Shown here piece by piece: positions 20,702 through 33,800 of a DNA stretch of 64,000 bases. Under the pieces are notes generated by a model, which was given only the letters and a program-made list of their open reading frames with translations, had not been told where the DNA came from and ran no database searches. Position 1 is the first letter of the stretch. The number at the start of each line of letters is the position of its first letter. Both the position numbers and the translations under genes were made by a program. The DNA comes from Labyrinthula sp. Ha (taxonomy: Eukaryota > Sar > Bigyra > Labyrinthulida > Labyrinthulaceae): positions 124,001-188,000 of the forward strand of contig JAALGZ010000007.1 of assembly GCA_015227615.1 (NCBI GenBank), in the 5' to 3' direction.

Positions 20702-23700
20702 AATATGTTGAGATAAGATAGTTATATTCCACAAGAAGTGATTGGTTCTTTCCTGTCTCTACAAATTGGAGAAAAATGTAAGTAAAGCTTAATCTATAAG
20801 GTGTTGTCTCTATTTCAAAGAGCATATATTTTGATCTACGGACACCTTGCTTCTCAAACCAAAACAAATACAGCAGTTCATGATACCTTCCTAATTGACT
20901 GTTTCTTGTTCAGCAACCTACTGTGGGATCGTTTTACCGTGGTTGGCAGTAATTTTTTTTCCACTCTTTTGAACATTACAGGAAAAATGCGCAGAGTTTT
21001 TAATTGAATACTCGTTAGTAGTAAAATACTTCAGTTCTTTGTCCTGCATATCATGCATAAGTTACCTTCAATGCTTTCTGTCCGAACTATTTCAATAGAG
21101 AATTTTACGCTGTGAACAAGGTTGCGAATAGGTGCTTAGGGTCAAAGTTGCAACCTGTACTTCATATATGACAGATTGTTCTAAATGGTGTCTGTTTTTT
21201 CCTAGGAAAAAATAAGAGCATCTATATTATGATACATAACGAAAATAAATTTCGTACCAAGCTTTTTTTAGTTGCTGCTTATTTGATGAAAGCTATTTAC
21301 AGATGAGTTTCATGTCTCTTGTTGGACGACTGAAATTAATTTACCTGACTTTCATTAGAAATTGTAATTAACGTGATTTAAACCCCTTAGCTTTCTTAAT
21401 TATGTTTTATGTTCAGCTAACTATGCGGATTAATTATTGTGTCTACACTTGTGAATGTTCTGACTAGAAAGGCTATTGATATTGGGGTAGAAAATGTATT
21501 TAACTTATTGTTTGCACTTATATCCTAAATGATATTGGCATACCACCTATAAGTAGGGCTACAGTTTAAAAAAAGTTCATTGAGTAATAGAGACTACTCA
21601 TTCTTACTAGGACCACATTTTGAGAGTTCTCAAAACTTTGAAACATTTATCAGTGACTTTTCAAAAATACTTGAAAATTTCTTCAAGACAATCTGGAACA
21701 GTATTCAAGAGGGCTTATGTCCCTTTTTATATGTTGCTCAACCTACCTTCATCAACTTTTCTTAGGTATAGAACTCTTTCAAAACAGAGGCAGCTTTCTA
21801 AGCCAAAGATAGATCCCGGATTTAGTTAATTTGTTATAGGGAATAGTGTACTGCCTGTTACCGCATATCGTTAGATACGAGCTCGTGCAGTCGAATTTAC
21901 CTATCCGCTGGATTGAGATTCACTCAAGCCTGCGAAGCTATTGCACTATCTGATTGATTTAGCGAAATTTTACCATTATGGTTCGGTTCCATTCCTCTGG
22001 TATCAATGTATCAACTTCTAGTGTTTGGGTATAGATATCTTCCATCAGATGTTAATTCTTCTATATCGATTATCAATAACGTGTTACTACCGTTATCATC
22101 TTCCTCTTTCCAAATTTCACAAAATGTTTATCTAAAATGAAATCTAAAATCACAAGCTGAGCAGAAAACATGATCCGGTTCTCACGATCCTTCCTCTGGG
22201 CCTTTAGCTTGTTAAATCAAGTTGTAATGGCTTGTTTGATGGTTAATTAGGTTGATTTAAGATTCTCTTGACCTTTCTGCTTTATTTTCTGACGGTCCAT
22301 CTACCCAAGTCCTTTTGCGGCATTCTTATTCTATATCTCTGAAAATTTTCTGCTGTTTATTTACTATGAAAACTTCGATGTATTACGGATTTAGCCCCTT
22401 CTGTGGTGATCCGGAAATGGTATTCCAGGAAGTCTTTGAAAAAAGGGGATTCCATAAACAGGTCACATAGTTCATTCTGCAGTGAACATCAAATAACTTC
22501 TCAATTTTTACTTAAAACAACTCGAGATTTTTTTCCATCTTTCCCAGTCTGCGGCAGGACTTCTCTGAGACTGATTGAGACCACAGTGAGATTTAAATCT
22601 GTATTCTGAGATGTGAAGAACGCAGAATGATCTTAGATTTGTTCTTGTATGATAAGTTTTTCCTTAAACCTTTATCTCAAGCAAACGGTAGGCACTAAAC
22701 TAAATCAACAATATATTTAACCAACAGATCTAGTCTGCGCAATCTGTTTGAGAGATGATTAGCGCTTAGTTAGTTTTCGGAAGTGACTTGACCAGAAATA
22801 TTTGGCTGGACATTGCATTCGCCATGACCATCAACCTGTATTGTCATTATGGTGCAGCATCATGTCAAGTAATAGTTCTTGTTTTGGTAAGAGTGTGAAT
22901 GAAGTTATAATAGATGTTGTAACCGCTCTCCACCAGCATCAATGTCAGATGTCTTTTTTTTGGTAAAGAAGCTTTGCATAGCTTAGAATTTGTTAGAGTG
23001 GCTTTGCTTTACCTTTTGTTTATTAGAATCTACTTTTTTCAATTTGCACATGGCTTCAATATTCCATTTTTCTCATCACTATTTTCTCTCTTAACATCAC
23101 CTTACTTTTTCATTTTAATCAAATAAGTATGTTCGTGTTGTACTGCTCTCTTTAATAGGCAGCTCTTTTCTTCCTTCCCTCCCCATTTGGCCATGACGTT
23201 GTAATTTGAGCATTGTTTTATCTTCCAATTATGCGGCTCCAGGAATCACCGATTACTTTTGCGCAACATTTTGTCAATGGATGGAACACCCATGAATATC
23301 ATTGAATTAGATATAATAATTAGGGACTAAAGATCATGGTAGACACAATAATATATTTATCATTTTGAAGCAACTTACTTGAGCAACAATTCCTACTGTT
23401 TATAGAACTTAAACATTAAAGTACAAGTTTCTAATTTCACAAGAGAGACTCATACTCTTAGTTACTTCAGTTTAATTGATATGTGATGTTATTAAACTCT
23501 CTGTTACATTTTGTTCTTTGGATATTAGCACCTTAAAACAGTTGGCAAGGAAGCCACCAGTTTTCGAGTATGGTATAGTTGAACTCTTCCCTCAAAAATA
23601 GTATTTCTTCTACTAGTTTGCCTTTTCTCCGTTCATGGTTGGGAATGTACATTCGATGTGTTTTGTAAGCTTTCACGCTAATGAAAACAGTGGTGAGAAA

Positions 23701-25400
23701 TTTGATGAAAAATCCTAACACTAAAACTTCTTTCGAAACAGTTTATTGAGCAAAATAATTATATTAATTCAGAGTAATTCTCATCATTCTAGATGTTTTA
23801 AGAAGGTGGTTATTTTGAAGCTCCAAAACATAAGAATACCTATTAAATATTTTGCAATTGGTCATATGGTCGGATATATAGTAAGGCGCATGGGAAAATG
23901 ATTTTTGTAGTAAGTAAACTAACAAGAAAAATTTGAAGGGTGGGTTTCTACTTAGGCAGGGATGAAAATATAATATTCCAAACTACTTTCGACACAATCT
24001 GAAGATTTTTGTCTATGGTTGAATAACTACAACCCATGTCAATCGGAAAGTTATTTTTTATCATTTGAGAGATGAGGCTTATCGCATTGGGAAAAAACAA
24101 TCTTTTTCTACTTAATTCTTCAGATATATGAAAATACTAGTTAGATAGAGCAGATTTTCTGGCTCCATAATGCTTCAGAATCATTACGGGGTCATGAAAC
24201 CCTATTTATCATGCTATTCACATTATATAAATATTAAAAATATTATTTTGAACCCTGTGCCCCAGGGTGGTTACCCTATTTATCAATAAAATTTACAGAT
24301 TCTAAATAATGATCTAAAGCATTTCGGAATTCACCAGGAGCAAGTAAGGAGGAAATTTAGAAATGGAGCATTATCAATTCTGAGTTAATAAAGCATGGTT
24401 GAACCTTAGTTGAAGGTTTAAGAAGAGAACAGGATTTCTTTAGATCTTTTTTTCAAACATATACAACAGGTTAAATTTTGTGGTACGAGATAGACTTTAT
24501 TTTGAGTTTTCAGTCCTGTCCTTTGTTAGGAAAAAGTGTATGATTCTCAAATTGATTAATTATTTGAAGTTTTAAACCAATAAACTGTGAAGAAACAAAA
24601 GTCTTTGAAATAAAGATTTAACCTTCTTAGTGAAACGATGCTCACATTTCTAAATGGTTTCTGTTTCTGCGACTCGAAGAAAAAATATTTCTAGATTTTC
24701 ATGTAGAAAGACACATTTAACAAAACGATTCAGCTTGTCATCTTTTGGTTTAAACTTTTCTTACACCAAATAAGATATGTTATTGCAATCGAACACACTG
24801 CTTCTAAAAGTTGCAAATATAGTTAAGGAAGGATTACTGTGGCTTATTCGAATAAGCTATAGGGGTTTGTTGTTTTTTAAATGCCACTGCGCACATATAT
24901 CAAAACTGTTTGACTAAATAAATATTTTTTCTGGACTTTATATTCAATCTCGGTAATATCATGGTTCCAATAGCTTAAGTGGTTGTATCAATGTATCAGC
25001 TATGGGTAGCAAACAATGATGTATATGAGTTTGTATTCCTCAGATGAAGTTGCTACATTGGATCTGGAAGAATATTGCTATTTCGGTATAGTGTTTTTAT
25101 TTACAGCAAATTGATAGTGAAACTTACCCATATTTTACTACGTAATCTTTAAGGAACTTATATAATTATATCAAAAAATTATATCGCCTAATTATTAGAA
25201 TACTTTTGAAAAGATCTTTTTCTCTACCACTTGCATAGAGTATCCTTTTTTGGTTGAGAACTGATAATTATACCAAAACACATTCAAGGCTAATTCGACT
25301 GGTATTGGAGATCCCATAATAGAATATGGCATTACTAGGAGTTGCAATAATAGACACTGAAATTTTAAGAAGATATTTCAAAGAAAATCAATAGGAAGCA
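20702..25400. other. Gene desert, 4.7 kb
   Basis: No gene, RNA or transposon domain was recognised on either strand. Open frames stay below about 90 codons and lack family features. Part of the AT-rich filler between gene islands; the promoter of the thiolase gene is at the right end. Confidence 0.5.
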
Positions 25401-26732
25401 ATGTTACGTACCTTAAATACCCGCAGCAAGCAACTGCAAAACTTAGCTAGATATCGAAATTTATCTTGTCGATCATTTTCCAGCGGTTCATCATCAAAAG
25501 AAGAGGTTTACGTGATAGATGGGGCACGGATACCCTTCACCTCAGGAAACAGCGTGTACAAGGACTACCTAGCATATGACTTAGCACGGTTTGCTCTTAA
25601 AGGAATAATAGATAGAAACTCAATAAACCCAAATGATATTGATGGGATAATAATGGGAACAGTAATTCAGGAAGTTAGAACAAGCAACATTGCAAGAGAA
25701 GCTGCATTGGGTGCTGGTGTACCACTTACAGTTCCAGCTTACACTGTTTCTCAAGCTTGTATTTCTGCTAGTCAGGCAATTTCAAATGGTGCAGAAAAAA
25801 TATTGTCCGGAAAAGGAGATCTTTTTATATGCGGAGGAGTAGAGACATTCTCTGACGTACCAATTAGAGTTTCAAGACCATTGAGGCAAAGACTTCTTGT
25901 TCTGAACAAAGCCCTGAAAAAAGGACCCCTGGCAGCCCTCAAGCTCTTTAGAGGTTTGAAACTTAAGGATTTAGCACCCGTTCCGCCTGCCATTAAAAAT
26001 TTCTCAACGGATGAAGTTATGGGTCATAGTAGCGATCGACTTGCTGCAAAGTTTGGAGTCTCACGTGAAGAGCAAGATGAATTTGCCGCTAGATCTCATC
26101 AAAATGCAGCCCGAGCTCATCAACTCGGACTTTATAAGCAGGAACTTATACCTGTTCAAGGTCAAACAGAGGAAAATGGGATTAGAGGAGACTCTACGAA
26201 AGAGTCCTTGAGTAAGCTTAAACCAGCGTTTATAAAGCCCAGTGGAACTCACACAGCTGCAAATAGTTCTTACCTAACAGATGGAGCTGCTAGTGTTCTG
26301 CTGTCAAGTAAATCATATGCTGAAAAGAACGGGTTGATCCCAAAGAGTAAAATTAAGGACTTTCTTTTTGTTGCTGTAGATCCTTTTGAAGAGATGCTTC
26401 TTGGACCAGCATATGCTATTGAAGATCTATTAAAGAGAAATAATCTTAAGGTTGAGGATATAGATGTTTGGGAGATACATGAAGCCTTTGCTGGACAGGT
26501 ATTGGCCAATGTTGCTGCCATGGATAAGAAAGGGATGAACTTCAGCTCCCAAATGGGCAAAGTGAATACTTGGGGTGGAAGTTTATCTATAGGACATCCT
26601 TTTGGAGCTACAGGAGCTCGATTAGTTACAACAGCAACAAATAGATTGATTCATGAGGATAAAAAATATGCTGTAGTCGCTGCTTGTGCTGATGGTGGAC
26701 TGGGTCATGCTTGCCTAATTGAAAAAGTTTAA
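25401..26732 (+). CDS. Mitochondrial 3-ketoacyl-CoA thiolase (HADHB/FadI type)
   Basis: A complete 443-residue thiolase. The catalytic set is present: nucleophile C120 in VSQACISAS, H360 in EIHEAFAGQ, H399 in SIGHPFGATGAR, and C429 in CADGGLGHA. It catalyses the last step of fatty-acid beta-oxidation, thiolytic cleavage of 3-ketoacyl-CoA to acetyl-CoA and a shortened acyl-CoA. The GGLGHACLIE ending and the internal RPLRQRLL/LKLKDLAPVPPAI insertion are like trifunctional-enzyme beta subunits rather than short acetyl-CoA C-acetyltransferases. The N-terminal ~32 residues are rich in Arg/Ser/Leu without acids (LRTLNTRSKQLQNLARYRN), a mitochondrial presequence. No alpha subunit gene is in this window. 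It converges on the NIPA-like gene with a 41-bp gap. Confidence 0.92.
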   Translation: MLRTLNTRSKQLQNLARYRNLSCRSFSSGSSSKEEVYVIDGARIPFTSGNSVYKDYLAYDLARFALKGIIDRNSINPNDIDGIIMGTVIQEVRTSNIAREAALGAGVPLTVPAYTVSQACISASQAISNGAEKILSGKGDLFICGGVETFSDVPIRVSRPLRQRLLVLNKALKKGPLAALKLFRGLKLKDLAPVPPAIKNFSTDEVMGHSSDRLAAKFGVSREEQDEFAARSHQNAARAHQLGLYKQELIPVQGQTEENGIRGDSTKESLSKLKPAFIKPSGTHTAANSSYLTDGAASVLLSSKSYAEKNGLIPKSKIKDFLFVAVDPFEEMLLGPAYAIEDLLKRNNLKVEDIDVWEIHEAFAGQVLANVAAMDKKGMNFSSQMGKVNTWGGSLSIGHPFGATGARLVTTATNRLIHEDKKYAVVAACADGGLGHACLIEKV

Positions 26733-26773
26733 ATAACTGACACTTAAGGCAACTAACCTATGGTTTGTTTCAT

Positions 26774-27883
26774 TTAAAGCAAGGATGTTTTTACTGTAGG
26801 TTCAATTTCTGTTTCGTCTTTAACCAGTTGCTCTTTTTCTTGTAGTCTTCTTAAAGAGATTTGAATTATACCTAATACCATGAGAAACATTCCAAATAGA
26901 AAAACATAAAATTCTACAGGTGTAAAGAGTTTATATGTTTGATAGAATAAAAGACCACTTGTAATTGAATAAATACTTCCCATAATTTCAAAAATTGGAA
27001 CAACAACTCTCTGTTCAAAAACTTTAAGGGCTATATTCAAGGCGTAAATTGATCCAAATACACTGACTAACCAACTTAACCCAACTAATATATATAACAA
27101 GATAATCCCAAGAGTAAGACCACTGACCTTTGAAGTAAATAATGTTAAGAAAAGTTTAGAAATTGTTACTGAAAATGCAGACAGCATTGCAGACAAGTTA
27201 CTAAGCACAAAAACATCGAAAGAGAGATTAATTTTGCTTTGCTCCTCAGGGTTTGAGTATACCTGAAGTCGATAAACAAAGAGACAAGAGAGACCAATTA
27301 ATATGGAGAAAATTAAAAAGTACCCTAAATAAGGAAAGCGAACAAAGTTTAAAAGAAGCTCATCTGCATGAACTACATCGTCAGTAGAAACAGGCACAAA
27401 GAGGACTGTAATAATACTTCCTAGAATCAAAACACCGTAGTTAAAGGCATCCCAAAGTAAAATACGTTTATAAAAAAGTTCTCCTGTTTTAGGCAGTGTT
27501 GTGTTAAATGTTTCTTTGAAGTAGATCTTTGCAAAAAAAGCATTCCACACAAGTGTGAGATTTGAAAAAGCCGAAATGTTTGCTTGAGAGGTGAATGTTA
27601 AAGCGAATCCTTCAAAAGCTTGTCCAGATGCAAAAGTAACAAGACCTACCCACCATTGAATGTTGTATACAAAAGGCCGCTGATCATCAGAATCATCGGA
27701 AAGAACTGAGAAGCTCCTTGACACCCTACGAGGACTTTCGATTTGCTTAGGCGATTTTCCAGGAGAGTATGCTAAGAAAGAGGTTTTCTGTAGGCTTAGA
27801 CCAAAAACTGTAAGAAAATCAGCAAAAAAAAATTCTATTAGTACTCCAATAGTCGTAGATAAAGAATGTGAAAGTTTATACAT
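26774..27883 (-). CDS. NIPA-like multi-pass transporter (DMT superfamily)
   Basis: A 369-residue protein with about nine hydrophobic helices. The arrangement FGLSLQKTSF, then WWVGLVTFASGQAFEGFAL and a helix ending NAFFAKIYFKE fits the NIPA magnesium-transporter family (PF05653), where the corresponding segments are an N-terminal LQK motif, a WW-glycine-rich helix and NAxxAxxxxKE. A Ser/Asp-rich loop of about 40 residues separates helix 1 from the rest. The C-terminal tail is charged and contains a short Leu/Glu-rich stretch. Mg2+ or other divalent-cation transport in endosomal or plasma membranes is an inference from family. The start at 27883 follows an ACGT-containing upstream sequence (TTACGTCGCA, 27891-27900). 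Confidence 0.68.
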   Translation of the reverse strand: MYKLSHSLSTTIGVLIEFFFADFLTVFGLSLQKTSFLAYSPGKSPKQIESPRRVSRSFSVLSDDSDDQRPFVYNIQWWVGLVTFASGQAFEGFALTFTSQANISAFSNLTLVWNAFFAKIYFKETFNTTLPKTGELFYKRILLWDAFNYGVLILGSIITVLFVPVSTDDVVHADELLLNFVRFPYLGYFLIFSILIGLSCLFVYRLQVYSNPEEQSKINLSFDVFVLSNLSAMLSAFSVTISKLFLTLFTSKVSGLTLGIILLYILVGLSWLVSVFGSIYALNIALKVFEQRVVVPIFEIMGSIYSITSGLLFYQTYKLFTPVEFYVFLFGMFLMVLGIIQISLRRLQEKEQLVKDETEIEPTVKTSLL

Positions 27884-30800
27884 TTGGCTTGTTACGTCGC
27901 AGGTCGTCTGCCACCTAGACTCAATTCTTCACGGGTAATGTCACATTGAGCTATGGAATGATTATAAAGCTTCTTGCAGAAATTTCTACCACATGGGGGA
28001 ACTATTTCTACCTAGAGCTTACTATTAAAATAATAATAAAACAAAACACAAATATTTAAATACCAAAAAAGTTAAAGTAACATCGTGTATTTCTCTAAAT
28101 TAAAATTGTTATATTTCTGAAAATTTTCTTGAAAATGCAAATGAGCTACACAGGTTATTATTTATGACATATTGCACAAGTTACGCACGATTAGTCCATT
28201 GTAACTATATATAATATGATATTAGAGTAGAATAAATACTATTTTTCTACCACACAGACGTGATTGGTGCAATTATGCCCCTCCAGTAATAGAAAGGCCT
28301 TGAATGCCTAATTAAAGTTATTCTAAAATGTAATGTGTAATTAATGGTAGTCACATCGTACCAAAAATATATACTCGTTAAAATTTAATACTTAAGTAAT
28401 ATTATTATTATATTTTTCATTTTTAAACTTTAGGTGTTTCTGATAGTAGCTAAGATTCCAGTGCAAGTGGCGAAGGAACATTAAGTCAATAAATAAGAGA
28501 CCCCCAAAAAATAGCTTTTAATATCATACTTTCTACATATAAGAGCTTAGTCAAGAAGGTTTTCTGAGCTCATGCTACGCTACGTGTTGATTTGCAAATT
28601 TTAATTAAATTTAAAAGTGAAAAGCACTCTCTCGAGGGAAGCAGCGATATAGAAGGTATAATTACATTACTCTGTATTTTTCATTTTCTTGCCCTGCATA
28701 TATACGTTACCCTGCAATAAATTATAGCGCTAAAAAGGAAAAAAAGACGATAAGATACTATAAGGGCTTCAAGAATCTGTTCTGCTTACTCACATATCTC
28801 CGCCATAGTTTTAGAGAACGTGCTTTCATTCAGACTTACCCCTATCTTGTATTCTCGTATAAAATTAAACGAGATTTTCTTTGCTTCATAATAGAAAATC
28901 TAAATATATGTATGTTAAAAAAATACAGTATCCAATGATCTTAAGAATCACAGAGTTCTATATATGAGAAAATGATATGCTGCGTGCAGTGGTGCATTAT
29001 CAAAATATTTTTTGATTCTAAAGGCTGTAGGCGAAACCCCCCAACTTCTAATCCATTTTTTCTAGCTTGTCAAAGCTAGATTTATCAAAATTAGATTCAG
29101 GAATAAGTAAACTAGTAAAAAATATATTACACTGCTTATCCATATTTTACCGAGAGAGCAGTAACACCGTTGTAACAAAACAACACTGGTGTATAACGAA
29201 GTTGAATTAGCAAAAGATGGTTGAAAAACAATAATCTTCACGTAACCATTAACTTGATCTAAAAAAGATTTGATCATACCTTGGTCCTTATGGATACGGT
29301 TATAAATTCTAAGAGAAGAAAACATCATTTGAAATTATCACCGACATTATTATTTGAGCAAAATTTGGATCCTTCTATACACAGAAACGTTTATAATAAG
29401 CCGATTAAATAAAAAAACAAATGTTTTTAAATATATAAACTTAAGAACGATTAGAATGAGGTTGAAAATGTTACGTTAAGCGCGTTTTTGAGGGTAAACC
29501 TAAATTATGATACACCGTCTTGAAATATTCAGAGCTCATAAATAAACATATACCTGGTACATCGCACATATATTATTAAACAATACTCTTGAAACAAATA
29601 TCTTTACCTAAATAACAGGAGTACTGTTCAATATAAAAACTTTCAACTTAATAAGCCAAAGAACTTGATAACTTTATTGCGAAATTAATTATCTAAACGT
29701 TTTCCAGATGATTCAATAAAGATTGTAAGTCTTCAACAAAATTGAGAGACTAAATGAGAAACTAATTTTCCGATGTTTTCTAATTAAGAGGTTTGGTCGA
29801 ATACATAGATACATGTGCATCATATATGAGGTTAGAAATATATCTTTAGTTGGTCTATTGATTTTGAATTTTGAATTCAATATGGACTTAATGGTTTTAT
29901 TTAAAACTCCTTTAAGAATATATATATATTCAAGAATTTGTTTCTTTAGAGAAGAAACATTTCAGATTTTGAAACAGATTCTTCTACTTTCAATATTAGC
30001 AAGAACAAGTGACATATGTTGCGGTTTTAAATTTGCAAGCAAAGACATGGGATTCAGCATCTAATATTTTATAACTGAAATTATACCTCAGCTTGGCAGA
30101 ACTGAAGTAATCAATACTATTTACCGAAAGTTTATTACTGCTTTGTTCTTCTAAGTTAAATATATATTCTACATTTACCATTGACTTGTTCAATATTGAC
30201 TTTCTTTCTTCATAGTTCCTACCTGGACTATAAGCCAATGCTGTCATTCTTACATATGTTCGCATAGGTATTGCTATAACCACCATTTGATTGATTATTT
30301 TTGTCATAGAACTTCTCGCAGATATATAATCTGGTTGAGCATTTAATCTCTTATTTTCTCTTCACTAGGAGTAGAATTTGATTCACTGATTGTATATAAA
30401 CAAAGCTCTTATCATTATTTTTATTATTGAGAGTAGCAAATATTCAGAATAGCTAACTTATTTGATATTCAGTATAGAACCAGTATAATGTTATTAAAAA
30501 ATTCAATTTTCTTTTTGATGATCAGAATCAAAAGAAATATGAAATATTTATTGTTGAGTTTTATAATATCCAAATCCTACTCATCACGAAACCTAGATCA
30601 AAGGAAATTATTCTTACCATATATTTAGTCTGCCTTCTAACTTCGCAATATAAACCCATAATTTTCTAGATACAATTTTATTTATAGAGGGTTTCTTATG
30701 TTGTCATATACACATGAAATTTTGTGTCTTCAATAATTCTACCCCATCCTTATCTCTTGTTCCAGGAAAATGAAAATAACGAATATTAATATTACTGGAA

Positions 30801-33800
30801 ACAGAAGCAGAAAGTAAAGGATAAGCCTATTCTCTCTTTATTTTACATGAAGTAACTGTCCCTTATTTGGTAGCAATTCTGAATTATAAAATCTTCATTT
30901 CCTATTTTTCAACTCCTTTGTGGCCCTACATCCATAAATCCACTGAAGCTCAATACATAAAAGAGAATGTACATGTCAAAGAAGTGGTACATCTAATTTT
31001 GATTAACTTTCCTATTCTTTTCTAAAGGGGTATTCAAATATTTTCACAGTGCTCTCTTACCATGGGTAAAAAGCTGCTATAATATACACGATTTAGCCTT
31101 CTGGTTCAAAATATTTTTTGATTTCATAGAGATTTTAAAAGATTGCTGTCGGTCCCTTGCTTCATGTGTGAAAGTCAAATATCCCCATTTTTATGTATTC
31201 AATATTTTGTAGTCCTGCTATTGTTAATTAATGGTTACAATATTTTATAAAGACTTCCGTTTAAATTCCTATGAAACTTTCTATATCACCTGCAGAAGCT
31301 AAGTTACAAATGATAGTCTCCTTCAATCTTTTCTATACTACATTAGCTTAAATCCCTTTGAATCTTTGAATACAGAAGTAAACATATCCGTAATATGTTT
31401 TGTGTATTTCATATATACAATTTCGCATTCTCTTATATCTCAGGGAAAAGTTACATTATCGTCCCATGTAATAATTCAATACTTTGATCTTCAATGCGAT
31501 AAATGAATTTTTACATGCTGTGAATAATGGTGATATATATATCAACTTACAGCCAATGTCGATTGTACAATAGAAAAAACCAATATACGGGGGAAATACA
31601 ACCGGTATATCATATCTTGTTCAACCCGTGTGTTATACAAATTGAAATATATTAACTATATATATCTGCTCCGTTCAATTTAGAACTGTCCCTAAAAGTA
31701 AAAGGTGCTAAACATGGTATTCTCGTTTTCTAGCGGTAGAGCTTTCCCGTTATAAGTCAAGTTACCAATATTTGATAGACATCTAACATCATAACATATT
31801 AAATTAATAATGTTTTCCCTTTATAATTCATTTTTTTTTTATTTTATAAATTGTATAACAGATAATACACCTTGAGAAAGTTTGTTTGTCTTTCCACATC
31901 TTCTGATGTAATAATCGAACCAATCTTAAAAAGTTTCGTAATGAATTTTATCGTTTCCTCTGTTAGGTACTGTAGATGTTTCATCGAATCACCAATTATA
32001 TTTACTTCTCAAGTAGTATTTTATCTAAGGAAAAAGTTGAATGAGATATTTGAATAACAAGTGTCCTATTGATACTACACATGCCCTAAATTATCCATCA
32101 ATCTTCGTTACAACCAGAAAGTATAATGTCAATTTTTTGAATGATTAGATCCATACATGAAATAACTGTTGATAATTACCGACAGATCTAATATAAATAT
32201 CCAATTCAGGTAATTTTTAACTCTCGAAAATAGAAATTGAGACTGTTGAAAAAAAAATGGAATAATGAAAGTGTCTCTGTGGTTTTGAGGTATCGCATTG
32301 AAAACGAGAAGATCTCAACACCTCAAGATTCTACGTTTTCCCTGGCAACAAAAATTGAAACTAAAATTACTTGAACAAAATAAACAACATTGATAAATTT
32401 ATCTAAAAACAGAAAAGATGGAAAGACATTTTCAAAGCTAAGAAACACGTATTTTGCTTTGTTTTCTTTGTTACTTAATAATATAGTGCTGTTTATTTGT
32501 AGAAAGCTTGGAAAACGATGAATTTGAAATCGTATTAAGCTTAAATAGATCTTTTATCTTACGGTTTGTGTGGCAAATGTGTAGAAAGGTCTTCCAAACA
32601 AAGTTAGATTGTAGACAGTCATTTAACCTACTATTTTGACTGTTGACTTCGTTGATCTCTGTATAAATTTTCATCAATATATGATAGAACTCAATTAAAA
32701 GGATAATATAGTTCTATACTGCTAATTTAAAAGTTAATTGGGAAACATTTTTCCTCGGAAATGACATCATAGATACAAACAAACCTATCTGCAAATCTGT
32801 ATTCTTTTCATTTAACTTTTAACTACTACAACTACTTGTCCACACACCCAGCTCTGTTATATTTAAATTTGGAAAACAGCGCAAAAAGGTTCTATAGTGG
32901 TGCAATGCATTGAAAAAACCATGAGTAGGGAAAGGAAGTGATAACAACAAAAAAGGCGATAACAAAATCTTGATTCATGAAAATGCTTCGGGAAAACTTA
33001 CCAAATTATAAACCTGTAAACAACTTAATAACATAATATTGGTGGGTCTTGTTAATGGGAATGCGTACTAAATTGAACGCAATAACTAAATTCATGATTA
33101 TCAACAAAATACAAGAATTTAAGTATTTGATACAATAATGCTTATATTACAGTTTGAGAATTTCAGGGGAAAATAAAAAATCTACAAAGAAAAGCTATTT
33201 TTCGAAGGTCAAAGTCTAATTATAAACGGGGTTAGAATAGGTCTTGTCTTTGTTCCATTTATATAGTGATGTAGGTATGAGAGCAACAATATTTTCGAAG
33301 GAATAGGAGAAGCTGTAGCTGCAAATTTACGAGGTGGAGCCTCGTTTCAACCGAGCTCTCAATAATAAGTTAGAGCTTTGGTGCTAATGTGGGTTTGTGG
33401 GATTTCTGGTCACGACGCTATCCACTGGTGATATTTACAACAGGGTAAACTTAGCTATGTTCAAGAACTCATGCTGGTGGCGATTGCGCCGCATACTAAG
33501 CCTCACCATTTCCCAATCTTCTATAATAGGTTCATGACTGTTTGATAAACTAATAAAGAGTAAGTTTCTTTTAGCAAAATGAAAGTGTGTGTTAAATAAA
33601 CGTTGCTGCAATAGTCTGAACAGGATATATCTTTTTTACTCCTGAATATGCTACACTAACTATTATGACATTAGTCTATACAATGTATTCGGAATGAATC
33701 AATGTAGACAATAAACACAAATTATTCGTTAAATTTAGATCAGTAACTACGAAACTGTAATTTCTCGGTCACTGAAACCATTTAAACACGTAGACAGAGA

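Noticed and set aside
29813-30307. Overlapping ORFs of 83 and 103 codons in the 8-kb desert
   Set aside because: Composition is AT-driven, no motif is recognised, and no flanking exons of the 27-32 nt intron type could be linked.
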